NCBI GenBank assembly: GCA_964247055.1
Contig: OZ176050.1
Span: 9,238,001-9,302,000 of the forward strand
Reading direction: 5' to 3'
DNA length: 64,000 nt
From: Paragordius varius
Taxonomy: Eukaryota > Nematomorpha
Shown: positions 36,896 through 48,488 of the stretch, one piece after another
Position numbering within the stretch: the stretch's first letter is position 1
Layout: each line of letters starts with the position of its first letter
Translations under genes and position numbers: made by a program
Notes under the pieces: generated by a model
What the model was told of the DNA's origin: nothing
The model's database searches: none
What the model saw: only the letters and a program-made list of their open reading frames with translations

Positions 36896-37219
36896 ACATA
36901 AATATGTTTTTTAAAAAATGAATTCTTTTAAAAATTTAATTTTTAGCAAAATTTTGTTGAAGCGTACTTCATACTATTTTCAGCATGATGGAAACGATAT
37001 AAACGGTTGAGAAGTTATAACACTATATAGTATATATAATATATATATATATATATATAATTCGATACCATTCATTTTTCTCATTCAGAATTTTAATTCG
37101 TTCGTTTTTAAATTTATGTTAAATAAGTACACAAATTCACAAAAATTTGCAAGCAAACAAACCTTTAAATAAAATGAACCTATATTCAACATCATCAAAT
37201 TATTTAGAAAAAGGGTTTT

Positions 37220-37561
37220 CAGTAGCGTACCGAGCATTTGCGGCGCCCGGGGCAAAAAAATTTTATGGCGCCCCTCCCCCCTTTTTTTAAAAGCCAAAAA
37301 TGAATTTAGTAAATAAATACAAACGTTGTTACCTAAACACCATAGATAAGACTGCACAGTCATATAAATTTAAAATCTATTAAATATATATATTTATATG
37401 ATACTAAATTTATTCAATGGTACTAATTAGGTGAATAATAGAGTATGTAATTTTTACATAATTAAAATTAAATTTTAAAAAATCATTTAGGCGCCCCTAA
37501 ATAACGGCGCCCGGGGCATGATGCACCCCTTGCCCCCCCCCCCCCCCCCGGTACGCCTCTG
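37220..37561. mobile_element. 342 bp hAT MITE with GC-rich ends
   Basis: Ends CAGTAGCGTACCG and CGGTACGCCTCTG; GGCGCCCGGGGC occurs inverted near both ends. Perfect 8 bp target duplication AGGGTTTT (37212-37219 and 37562-37569). A 17-base C run lies just inside the right end. Confidence 0.9.
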
Positions 37562-38335
37562 AGGGTTTTTGCATATCTTAAAGCGAGTACGCTTCAACAA
37601 AATATATCAAATTTGATTATGCAAAAAAAGAAAACTAATAAAAATTAAAGTTTAGGAAAAAAATTAAGAAATATCATAACTCTCACCTAATGAGTGTAGA
37701 CAACGTAAAAAACTCTTAATTTTTTAATACGAAAAAAAGGTTATTTCGAAATCATATGGCATATATAATAAATTTTAAATAGTACGGGAATAACAATTTT
37801 CTATGTAATTTTCCGTTTGATAATTATAACAAAAAATGAACTGTGTAAACTTGATCAAACATTTATTAAAATATCATAAATTAATTTTGTTAATTTTAAA
37901 TTGAGGAACCTGTTTTTGCGGAACCCCTGAATGAAAGAGCTTATATGAATCTTACGGTGTCCGATATTTATAAGTTTCGCCACTGCGCGAAAGGCTGAAT
38001 CATAAGCGGTTAAACCGATTCAAAATCCAATTTTATGTATAATTCGAGCAGAAAATAAAATATAAACCAATTAATAATAAGCTAATCTTAGTTTTTTCCC
38101 GCAAAATGGACCATTTCTTCAAATTATGGGGTTATTTTTACAGAGGGTACTATATCAAATTCCGAAATAATTTTTTGAATAAATAAAAAGTAATTAATAT
38201 ATGTTCATAAAAAAATAAATTTTATTTAATTTAAAAAAGCAGTACAAAAGTGGGCGCAGTACAGTCGCAATTTTTTTCTGAAAATCCAGTACTGCACTGC
38301 GAAAAACAGCCTATCTGGTCACATTATGTAAAAGC

Positions 38336-38890
38336 TACAGGCATGGTGAAAAAATCACAGACAAAATGAAGTTATTCGCTTAATAATTATCATATTTTTA
38401 ACATATATTGATGAAATGCACTAAGCAAATACATGGTCAAACCACTTCTCAACTCTAAAAATATAAAATTTAAAGTCGAAGAGCTCCGTTTAACAGAAAA
38501 GTAATCTAAAGATTAAAATCCATGAGCTGCTGGTGAATCGACAAATTATTTATTAAAAGGGTAGTTTCATGTTTTCCCACAGCTCCAACATATTGACTGA
38601 TGTGGGAATAAATGCATAGTTGTCATATTGATGGTGTCTTTGGAATCAAAACTATTTTTCAACAGAGACAAATTTTGAAATCGTCTGTACTCATTAGCAA
38701 CAGTAATAACATTTGCTTTAGTAATGCGTTTGTACAACATCAATAAATGGTGGCGAGCCATATTTACAAATTTAGTTTAAATTTATGTCGTGGGCTATAT
38801 ACGCAGCGGCATAATCAACAGTATTTTTGAGGTATTGTTCCTGTTTCCCTTTTGAATAAACAGTTAAAAATAAGATGACCGTAAAACTGA
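38336..38890 (-). other. Repeat-derived coding relic, family unknown
   Basis: Minus-strand frame 38761-38567 and its surroundings are homologous to the segment at ~19095-18900, including AAAYIA.. and LYKRITKANVIT. In both places the relic starts within ~250 bp of the right end of a Mutator-like element. Frame is broken between its two halves. Confidence 0.35.
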
Positions 38891-39589
38891 AAAATTCACC
38901 ATTTTTATCTTAATTAAAAAATTAGGCTCAAAATTACGTTGAGATTCGGTAGTACTACGATGTAATTTTATTTCAAACAAAAACCAAAAAAATAATAAAA
39001 ATTTTTTTTTGAAAGAACCATATAAAATATTTAGCCATAAGAAATTGGGAATGCAAATGATTATTTTAATATTATGGAATTTACATTTATATTATATAGT
39101 TTAAATATACAGTCAACAAAATTTTCTTGATAATTATTAATGAAAAATTATTAAATTTTTGTATGGATTTTTTTGTGATTACATCCATAACTTATGCATT
39201 TATATCTAAATTTAAATATGAAAATGTCGAAAATGTTAAATCTTTAGGTTTAATATTTTGACCATATACCAAATTATTTTGTTTATATTGACCTAATATT
39301 ATTCAAATAATGAGTTTTTTCCACTTAAAATACTTGGCTTTATCTTTGACACTTCAAAAATAGGGGGTTTAATGTCAAATTCGTAATTCAAAAGAGAATT
39401 TCTTTTAGATTTCAAGATGGAAGTCAAAGCAAAATTGATTGGTGTTTATATTTACATACTATATTTTTGACCCTCATTGATGGTTATTTGCATGTAGCGA
39501 GAATTGCTTTCTAGCGAAAGACATTTTTTAATTATCTTCTAATATAGATTTTATTTTGGGTTATTTTCTATTATTAATACTTTATTACG
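38891..39589. other. AT-rich spacer, no gene
   Basis: No coding frame and no repeat match noticed. Confidence 0.45.
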
Positions 39590-40062
39590 TTTTCATTTGT
39601 ATGCGATGACATTTTGGGGTAGTTTTATAACCACAGCTTAAAGTAGTAAACAAACTAGTGCATCATAAGTTGTTTTGGCTAAAATTTAGAAAAACTTGAA
39701 ATTTTTACAGTTTCTTAACTTCTCTCCCGAATTCGGATAAATCTAAAACATGAGAGAAGCAAACAGCTGATATTTAAATCAATAAATATCAAGAGTTGGC
39801 TGGTATATTGTAATTTTAAAGTGTCCCAAATTTATTGTTTATATTTTTAACCATAAAAATAATTATTTACCTGTTGTATTGGCGATTTTAAAAAACGGAA
39901 AAAATGGCGGCGTTTGAGATCGGGATGTTTTTACCATTCTACATTTATCACTCCGAATAAGCTAAAGAAAGTAAATTCTTAATTTTAGCCTAATGTTAAA
40001 ATATTTTTTAAATATTTAAATTTTATAACCTTGGGTATAATACCCAATCGGTGAAGTGTTTA
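39590..40062. mobile_element. MITE family Q, diverged copy
   Basis: ATGCGATGACATTTTGGGG at the left and ACCCAATCGGTGAAGTGTT at the right match the ends at 31330-31772, and the GGCGGCGTTTGAGAT interior motif is shared. TTAA flanks are no longer clear. Confidence 0.5.
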
Positions 40063-40623
40063 TTTATTTTTTGATTATTGCGCACACGTATGCCGTAAAA
40101 ATATAAATTCCATCAGAATCTTATATATGGACTTTTCTTTGTTATCAGGCTTGTGTTAAAAAAGAGGATTTTATGCAAAAATTAGAGTTAATTTATCTGT
40201 AAAAAATGAGAACCCATCGTATTATTAAATTTGTTTAAAAGAATTATTTTTGGTATAAATCTCACTTATTGTTGACTAAGTTGTGATAAAACTACGGAAT
40301 TTAATAATTCTTTGAACCGCCATAAAGGAACCTTATAGGAGACAACTCCATTGGAATACTATTTCCAGCCCTATCTTATAATATTATTTTTGTTCTTTAA
40401 TACTTTTTAAATATAACTTTATTAACGATAAATATATATGCACTCCTGGATGATTTAATATAAATCTAAGTTATGCAAACCTAAGTGATTAGAATGTTTT
40501 ATACCCTCATTTGTTTTTTTGGCCCATTTTTATTATATGTCCATTTTTATATCAACATATCAAATATTCAAAATAATAAATTGACTAAACGTTTCATATC
40601 ATGAGATAAGGCAATAGTTTAAG

Positions 40624-40822
40624 TATACTGTATACACATTTATTCTGGCCCATTCACATCATTGTTAGCCAATAGTATTACAGTAATGTGTGTGTTATAA
40701 AACAACTTTAGTTCATGATTAAATAAACATAAGGATTTTTGTTATATTTACCCATACTCTACTTGTTGACAAATAACCAACAATAATAATGTGAATAGGC
40801 CAGCATAAATGTGCATCCTGTA
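40624..40822. mobile_element. ~200 bp MITE with ~40 bp inverted ends
   Basis: TACTGTATACACATTTATTC then GGCCCATTCACAT at the left; ATGTGAATAGGCC then AGCATAAATGTGCATCCTGTA at the right. TA-flanked in appearance (mariner-like). Confidence 0.65.
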
Positions 40823-41325
40823 TTTATCCATTATTCACGTTTCTATTTTTTGATGATACTCACTTTACCAACAATAAATTATGTACAAGGGAAATTTATA
40901 AGGAAATAAAATATACGAATTTCTGGCATATGCAAGTTTTTAGACAATTGGATAACAAATATTGGCTTACTTCACTATAATCGTTAAGGGTATTTCACAA
41001 ATATGCAAGAACTTTGTTAATCAATCCTGAATCGACCGGATATTTACCAATCGATCAATATATTAACCTATGATTTGAAGTATCTGTATTACAATTAGAT
41101 TGCAATATTTGTTTAATTTAATACATATATTGACATTTTTATATATTAAATAGTCAAACAAAATCAAAGTACCCCCCTTATTTGTAAAATGTCCTTGATC
41201 CACAACAACATAAATATATCTTTTAATAATTCCGATAAATTTTTGTAAAATTCATATTCTATTTCTTTTCTGTCATTACATGCAATATAATCCGGATTAT
41301 TTGACACACAATTTCAATCACAAAC

Positions 41326-41451
41326 ATGAAAGTTATAAAAGCTCTTGGTGTCATAGCCATTCTCATTACGATAATGGTTGAAGCTAGGTTTCTATCAGAC
41401 CCTACGAATGATAGCTTAAATAAAAATGAGGTATTTTTTTCAATTTCCTAA
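41326..41451 (+). CDS. Small putative secreted peptide, 40-41 aa
   Basis: ATG at 41326 begins a textbook signal peptide: MKVIKA, a hydrophobic stretch LGVIAILITIMV, then VEA as a likely cleavage site before RFLSDPTNDSLNKNE. Unspliced, the frame ends EVFFSIS (stop 41449-41451). A 28 nt GT-AG intron (41431-41458) is also possible and would give an ending of RSEKN and stop; intron size fits this genome. An AATAAA lies ~80 bp downstream. No homologue recognised. Chance occurrence cannot be excluded for so short a frame. Confidence 0.45.
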   Translation: MKVIKALGVIAILITIMVEARFLSDPTNDSLNKNEVFFSIS

Positions 41452-41755
41452 ATAATAGAGAAGTGAGAAAAATTAGCATTACAGAGTGAGTTATAGATTT
41501 CTATTTTTCATTAAATATTGCCAGTAATACACAATAAAAATAAATATTATTGGCTTAAAGTTATATTTTAGCTTTTCTTGTGATGCAATAATTCTCTTTG
41601 CCTCATATCGCTATTTAATGAAAAACTTGGAATGTATTGTTAATCACACTGTGAAACTAAATTTCCATATATAATGTAAAATACCAAATAAAAGATAAAA
41701 TGTATAATAATTAGTTTCAAAAGATTCGAGATTTAGTATATATGTAAATCTGGAA

Positions 41756-43677
41756 AGGGCTTCGATGTTCAAAAAATGTGGAAGAGCCGGAACCAGGGTG
41801 GTTTCTAAAGGGTTGGAACCGAAACCGGTTTGATTCCAAAAAAAATAAAAAAAAACCGGGGTAGTTCCTAAAATTTTGGAACCGTAACCGGTGTGGTTCC
41901 TTAAATATTTAACTGTCGGAACAGGTTTTTTACATTAGGAACCGGTTCCATTTTGGTTCCCGATTTTTTATCGAAAGATTCTCATAAAACATTTTTACTC
42001 TAGAAGTATAAGTACCACTGATATATAAGGTAGCTTATTTTTTTCCGTTATGGGTTAATCATGGATGATAATTCATGGTTTTGTAAAACTTAGGAACTTT
42101 AAAATAGTGATACTTTATAATTTTTAAAACTAATAAAGAGAAGGCTAATAACTGGGGACTACAAGTAATGTCAACGGTAAATTTATTGTATGTGTATATA
42201 ATGATTCTATATATATAACTATATATCTAAGATAATTAGGTCTAATGTATTCACATATATCAAGGTGAGATGTTTGCTTTTATACAATTAACTTAAGGTA
42301 TAATATACCATTTGCACTTCAAGAGTGTCCTTGAACATTTCAAGTTGGTCCTTGAAAGTTCAAGTTGGTCCTTGAACAATTCAAGTTGGTCCTTGAACAG
42401 TCCAAGTTGGTCCTTGAACATTTCAAGTTGGTCCTTAAAATTTTTAATTTTGATTTAATCATAATTTTTGCATTTATTTTTTTATTTCATTATTTATTAA
42501 CCCAATTAAATATTTATTCATTTAAAAAAATTTTTTTATAGAAAACCACTTATTTGTTTCAAACTATTTTTTTCAATTGAACATTATTATTGACTTTTAA
42601 ATGTTTTTAATGAAAATTTTTATTTAATAACCCAGAAAACTTATATGTTTTTTCATTTCGTGTTAAAATCTTATAAATATCTAAAATTATTTAAAGAAAT
42701 TAATAATGATATACGGTTTCTCACAGATTAAAAGTTGATATCGATTTAAAATTTATGTTAAATAATAGAAAATAGGTTAAAAACAATAAAATAAATGAAT
42801 TATTTACGATTTGATTGATAAAAGTTAAAATCAAAACAAAAAGGTCAAAGGACTAACTTGAAGTTTTTAAGGACCAACTTGAAATGTTCAAGGAGCAACT
42901 TGAACTGTTCAAGGACCAACTTGAACTGTTCAAGGACCAACTTGAAGTGTTCAAGGACCAACTTGAAATGTTTAAGGACCAACTTGAACTGTTCAAGGAC
43001 CAACTTGAACTGTTCAAGGACCAACTTGAACTGTTCAAGGACCAACTTGAAGTGTTCAAGGACACTCTTGAAGTGCAAATGGTATAATAATAGTTACACG
43101 TGGTGGTGAGGTTATAATAATATAATAATACTACACACATATGTTAAAAGGTTAATATAATAATATATAACGAATGTTGTTTGTGCGGTTAATCTAATAG
43201 TATAATAAAAGGTTTATTCAAATTAGCCTGTCAGTAACCACTCTAACAAAGGCGTAAACTGGATAAATTTATCGTATTTTCCCTTTTCCTAAGCTATGAG
43301 ACTCCAATAAGTTTAAGGCTTTTTACCAGATTATTTTATCAATTAATAAGGTAAATGTACTTAACCTATGGATATAAACTTAAATAATTATGTATGTTCA
43401 ACATATAATACTATTTTAATCGGATACGAGAAAAAAATGTTATCATATGATCAATTTATATATATTTAAACATCAAATTTTTAAATTATGATGGTCATCC
43501 ATTGTGAAGGGAGATCAAAAATGTTATTATACAATCAAATTTAAAAAATAATTTAAACAATAAATTTTATTTTTTAAATATAAATACTTATGGGAACCAC
43601 TTATTTTGGAAGTGGAATCGGAACCGAGTTGATTAACCTAACGGATCCGGTTCCATGTGGTTCCGGTTGGAAGCCCT
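41756..43677. mobile_element. hAT-like element with GGAACCGGTT-rich ends, split by foldback D
   Basis: AGGGCTTC at 41756 and GGAAGCCCT at 43669-43677 are inverted, and both flanks inside are full of GGAACCGG / CCGGTTCC motifs. No 8 bp target duplication is left. Foldback element D (42304-43086) lies inside. Confidence 0.55.
42304..43086. mobile_element. Foldback element D, largest, arms of 21 bp units
   Basis: Ends TATACCATTTGCACTTCAAG and its inverse. Left arm five to six units, right arm about ten units of AAGGACCAACTTGAACTGTTC. Because 21 is a multiple of 3, all frames through the right arm stay open (67-95 codons), giving repeats such as FKDQLEL; these are by-products of the array, not genes. 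Confidence 0.9.
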
Positions 43678-43783
43678 AATATACACAAAATTTAAATAAA
43701 ATATTATAGTTTAATTTATTTCTCTATAGAGGATTACATAATAACATAAATATACATTTATTAAATTAAAACATTTTTAGTTA

Positions 43784-45441
43784 TCAAAGCCAAAAATTAT
43801 TGTGGAAATCTTTAAGGGAAATCATTATCCGCATAATCCAAGAAGTATTATTGATTGTTAAAAAATTAGGATGCAAATTTAAACTCTGCAATATGGGATT
43901 CGGAGAAAATTTTAGGCGCAAATAACTTGTCCAATATGCATCGTATTTATCGAATTTCAATTTATATTTTCTATTTTTTTTAATAAATATTATTATATAC
44001 ATATCAAAAGTGGTGAATAATAAATCTTATAAGATAAATAGTGGTACTTTTTATTAAAAATTGATTAGTTATTCTGCAAATGATATGGAGCTTTTATTCA
44101 AACTTATTCATAGTACACAATCATTTTTGCCTCCGATCATATTTTGCTGTAAAACGAACCAAAATCAGCATTAATAATAACGTTCAAAATTAAATTAATA
44201 TTCTTCATATCGAACAGTAATATTAAAACTGCCGCCTGCGTTGTGATATTTTTCGGACTAAATTGATAATTTCATGCGGCCTTCTTCTGCTGGAAGGCAG
44301 TAAAATGCAAACTTAAAGATGTATAAATACATTTTATGCTGACATATGGTGCGGTCCGCGAAAACATTCTGGTGTGTACACTGTCTTGAAGTAAGTGCAA
44401 AACTATTACACATTTTATCTTGACGAATAAATCAGCGGCTCTCTTTACAAATTTATCTCTATATGTCATCCATCATGCGATTTCATTATAGTTTTAACTG
44501 TTCTTATTCCCCCTACCCAATTTACCGATGGTGGACAAAGAGTTGTTTTTGTTTATAAAATAACCTTTATAGTTATCTGACTGAATAATAATAATACTAA
44601 TATGGTAAGTGCAAAATCGTTAATTTTATATTAACAATCGGTGGCGTGAAATAATGTAAGCGTTAAAATAAAATTTAAATTTAAACCAAAAATACTTGAT
44701 ATGTGAAATCTTACCTCAATAGTAATGGCAGACTAATTTCGTGCTTGTCATTCATCAACACGACATGATTTGTGGGTTCATATATGAAAATAATATATTT
44801 TACACAACTGTGCAAATATGGTATAACTTCAGTCGGTAATACGAATTTTAATTTAATAAAATCTACGAAATTAAAATGAAAATTAGATCATAAACCTAGG
44901 TTTAACCCTTGATGCAGATTATAGCTACTTAGGAATTTCCTGTAGAAATCAGAACGCGGACAACTCCAAAGAGCATTTTGCACACCCGTTGGTACTGATT
45001 GCATTTCATGCTTTAAAAGTAAAAATTATATTTCCTAACACTATTTGTTCAAAATTAACATGTCATAGTAGACCAAAAGTGTTCGTGCATATATATTTAG
45101 GCAGAGATATTTGGATCAAAAATTATTATTCTCTTAAATAATATCAAAAATTTAGCGTATACATTTCTAAATAGAGTCAAACTTTTTTTTGCAGATTTTT
45201 TTAAGAATTGACACTGTTTTACCTCCGTTTATGCGATTGAAATGTATTAACTTTTTTAATAAATCATAGCAAAAATTATTATTAGCTGTTTGGCGCCTTT
45301 TGTATTTATTGTTCGTATACGGTTTTGGACCCCCAATCAGATTCCACTCTAATTAAAAGAGATAATCCCTGAATAAATAGACCCTAAACCTAGATGCACT
45401 GATATTATAATAATTTGGTTTGATTTAGATACGGCAACCAT
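43784..45441 (-). CDS. Unrecognised multi-exon gene
   Basis: Minus-strand segments that splice in phase: 45441-45390 (MVAVSKSNQIIIISVHL), 45348-45223 (EWNLIGGPKPYTNNKYKRRQ .. LLKKLIHFNRING), 44862-44715 (DFIKLKFVLPTEVIPYLHSC .. NDKHEISLPLLLR) and 43970-43784 (KYKLKFDKYDAYWTSYLRLK .. SLKDFHNNFWL, stop). The first intron is 41 nt, the others ~360 and ~744 nt, all GT-AG with matching phases (1, 1, 2). An alternative exon 45004-44896 (MQSVPTGVQNALWSCPRSDF ..) also splices in phase to the third segment through a 33 nt intron. Further open segments at ~44460-44220 may be additional exons. I recognise no domain. Open frames with basic and aromatic residues, less AT-rich than the flanks, argue for a real gene; the exact model is uncertain. 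Confidence 0.5.
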
Positions 45442-46253
45442 TATTTTAAGAACACGAGAGTCAGCTTTTTACCATGTTGGGCGGTTGACTACTCTGAGCC
45501 TAAATCAAATACCTTAAAATTATGGGAATTATTGAAGCTAAAAATATTTAATGTATATTGATTTACAATATTTTTTTCAAAACTAAGTTATTTATATTTT
45601 AAAGTTTAGCCTGACAGCGGAAATATTTAATGAATGGCACGAGCTTATCAAATAGTATTAATTTAAAAAATATGGCACTAAATATAATATGAATGAATGT
45701 CGAATATTTTTTTGTATAATGATATAATAAATTTAAGCAAATCCAGAAACTCACACTGATGCATTTAAATTTCATACAATCTTTCTTCAAAGTTGGACTA
45801 GAGTAGTCAATTACCCTATAACGTACGGCTAAAGCAAGAATGTGCGCGAAATTATTATTTTTTGGCTAAAAATATTGACAAGTGTAAAATAGATAGGCCG
45901 CCTAAACAAAATTATGTAATTTTGCTTTAACGAATATTTTTATCCATGATTTTAAGCACCATAAAACCATATTTACAGAATATCCATATAAACGCCATAC
46001 AATATGGTTCAATATAATGGGTGAGATTGTGCGGTGCTGGTGGAAAATCTATTTTCACGCTACATACAACCACCTATTAAGGTTTACCAATAAAGTTTTT
46101 GAACCGAAAAAGAATTGATTTATTCAAAAATTACATTATTTCATGGGCAAGCATGTTTGAAATGCCATATTCTAACACAAAAAGATTGCCACACAACTTC
46201 AAGTGTGTTGAAACAACAAAATTCATAAAGATATTTATTTTTTGGCGACAATC

Positions 46254-48488
46254 TTATGACCTGGAGACTGTATTTAATTTGGTGGGTGTGGATATGAATG
46301 ATGTATTGCAAACAAAATTTTTGCCATCTTGTATGAGAATATAATAGGGTTGTCTTTCATTTAAAGAAGAGGTTGATGGTAATTGAGTTGTCGGACTAAT
46401 AATATTATTGCTAGATACTGAACGTCCGACAATTGTTTTATCAGAATTTTTTCCATCAATAATATTACCAATTGCAGTTTTGTTGATTTTTGTTAGCGCC
46501 GGTGAGGGATTTGAAATCGTAAGGTTGGTGGTTAATTGTTGATTTGCATCTAATACACATAAAAATAAAATTTAACTGCCTCCAATATTTTCAATAACTA
46601 AACATTGCTTTAGGGTAAAAAAACAGTATTATCAAGAATGTTAAATCGTATTTTACCTTGAGGTGTGTTGACCTTAAGGACTTGTAGTAAGGTTTTATCC
46701 AATTTATTTTCTTGTAAGTTTGTTGTTGTAGTTACTAATTGTATTGCTCTCAACAAATTTTGATTAGCAGTAGTAGATTCAGGGTTGTCATTTAAGTTAT
46801 TACCACTAATATGGCTTCCATGATAAAAGCGGGAAGAATCAGTGGTAGGCAATGGTAAAATTTGAGGAAATGTTTTAGCTGGATATAATTTAGGGATATT
46901 GCTAGCATTATTATTTTGTGCATTATTTAAATTTTGTTCTGTTTTAGCACCATGTTTATCATTGATCATATGATACATATTGTTCTCATGAGAGATTAAT
47001 TGAGCTTGTATATTCACATCATCCAAATTTTGTTGGCCCATTAATGATTCCAATGAAGTCTGAGTAGGTTCCATATTATTTTCCTCATTAGATTTTTTGC
47101 TGTTGAAACGACCACCAGTACCTCGGTTACGATTTAATGCATGTAAATGCCGTGATTCATGCATATATTTCTAGGTTAAAACAATAAATATTGTACTATG
47201 AAACTTTAATCTGAATATCTAAATATGGTTATTCCCTTATTATATAGTATAAATTAGATTTGTATGATCCCATATTATTTATATAATGTGTTTAACACTA
47301 TATTGAATATGTTTGCATAAAAGGTTACATTTTAGGGCATATTTAGTCAAAAAAATTAAATTTTCAGTTAACTCCAATAAATTTATGGGTATCTTTTAAT
47401 TGTTAAATCATAATATTTGGAATAGATTTAACTTTATATAAAAATATTTTACAAATGAGTTTTGACGAAAAAGGTTTGTAATAAAAATTTTACAATTTTG
47501 TGTTTCTTAAATCATATACCTTATAAGACAGGGAATGTTCACTTTTAAATATAAAGCAGAAGATTCCGCTATGCGGATTTAATGTAAAGCAGAAAACTGC
47601 GCATTTTTCAATCATTGCTGTCAGTCCTGAGCGAACTAGTGTCAAAGCTTTCACAAGTCCGGATATACAAGTAGAGTTCTTACTTTTGAATATAAAAGAA
47701 GACTCTAAAAGAGGGGTGACCAAAATGCGGCCCGTGAAAAATTTGGAATCACCAAAAAAATATAATGTTTTACAAAAATATATTGATATCTAAGTAAAAT
47801 TGATATTTCTTTTTTGAAAAGTCTTTTAAATAACAGCAATAGCAAAAAATGGTAAAATAAATAGTAATAATTTTTTTCAATTATTTTACAATCTTATGTT
47901 TGAAATGTAATATTGCCATATATTTTTCGAAAGCGCCGGATTTTTGAGTAAATGCGTAGGAAGCCATTTGTGCTGGACACTCCTGCTCTAAACTCTATAC
48001 ATTAGTGTATTTTATCTTTCTATGCCTGAAACATATGTTTCAGGTAAATGATCGCGTTTATTTAGCAAAGAAAAATTTCAAGATTGCTAATATATTTAAA
48101 GCAGTTAAAAGACAAAAATGATAAAACAAATTTGTTATACCCTCCTTTCTTTGGAAATTCGGCCTTGAGCTTCTAATTTTGCCCTAGCTTCTCTACGTTT
48201 TAATATTCTGGTATATTGTTTAGCATTCACAAATAAAGGCTCTTCAGTGGCATAACTTTGAGGATTGGGCCTAAAAACATAAGCCGGTGATGTTGGATTG
48301 TTTTGGAGGTTTATAAGATTTTTGGGATCTGAAATACCGTTATTCGATAGTATCTAAAAATTTAAAATATATACATATTTTAATAAGTTTTAAAAGGGTT
48401 AAATATCAAATGTATATACCATGTAGGCATCATTAATATTCACAATCGAAGAAACTGGAACAGTTATATATTCGTTTAAGGATGACAT
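46254..48488 (-). CDS. NFYA: Nuclear transcription factor Y subunit alpha, 4 exons, 363 aa
   Basis: DNA-binding subunit of the CCAAT-box factor NF-Y (CBF-B/HAP2). Exons: 48488-48420, 48353-48141, 47170-46657 and 46549-46254; introns 66, 970 and 107 nt, GT-AG, phases 0, 0, 1. Residues ~60-118 form the NF-YA core: the NF-YB/YC-binding helix EEPLFVNAKQYTRILKRREA, RAKLEAQGRISKERR, then the CCAAT-recognition segment YMHESRHLHALNRNRGTGGRF. Unlike vertebrate NF-YA, the core is near the N terminus and there is no Gln-rich N-terminal activation region. Instead a ~245-residue N/T/S-rich tail follows. If intron 3 is retained the tail ends early (ILDNTVFLP, stop at 46610), so two isoforms are possible. 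AATAAA lies ~15 nt after the stop on this strand. Intron 2 holds a hAT MITE. Confidence 0.95.
47711..47985. mobile_element. 275 bp hAT MITE in NF-YA intron 2
   Basis: GAGGGGTGACCA at the left and TGGACACTCCTG at the right, with GCGGCCCG near the left end. Flanked by CTCTAAAA (47703-47710) and CTCTAAAC (47986-47993), an 8 bp duplication with one mismatch. Confidence 0.8.

Larger units (their letters stand above)
35015..38325. mobile_element. Mutator-like element, copy 2, containing two later insertions
   Basis: Left end AATGTGACCAAATATTTTG, right end CTATCTGGTCACATT. Flanks GTGTAAAAGT (35005-35014) and ATGTAAAAGC (38326-38335) match at eight of ten positions. Without the nested copy it is ~1.9 kb. 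It contains another member of the same family (35496-36895) and a hAT MITE (37220-37561), so it is the oldest of the three. Confidence 0.8.

Noticed and set aside
37535-37551. 17-base C run as a functional quadruplex element
   Set aside because: It lies within a hAT MITE with GC-rich ends and is probably replication slippage.
42845-43140. Overlapping 67-95 codon frames on both strands with heptad repeats such as FKDQLEL, resembling a coiled-coil protein
   Set aside because: They follow from a 21 bp (7-codon) tandem unit in a foldback arm; all frames are open for the same reason and the element's other copies do not keep them.
46099-46344. 81-codon plus-strand frame
   Set aside because: Lies opposite the 3' end of NF-YA and is explained by it.
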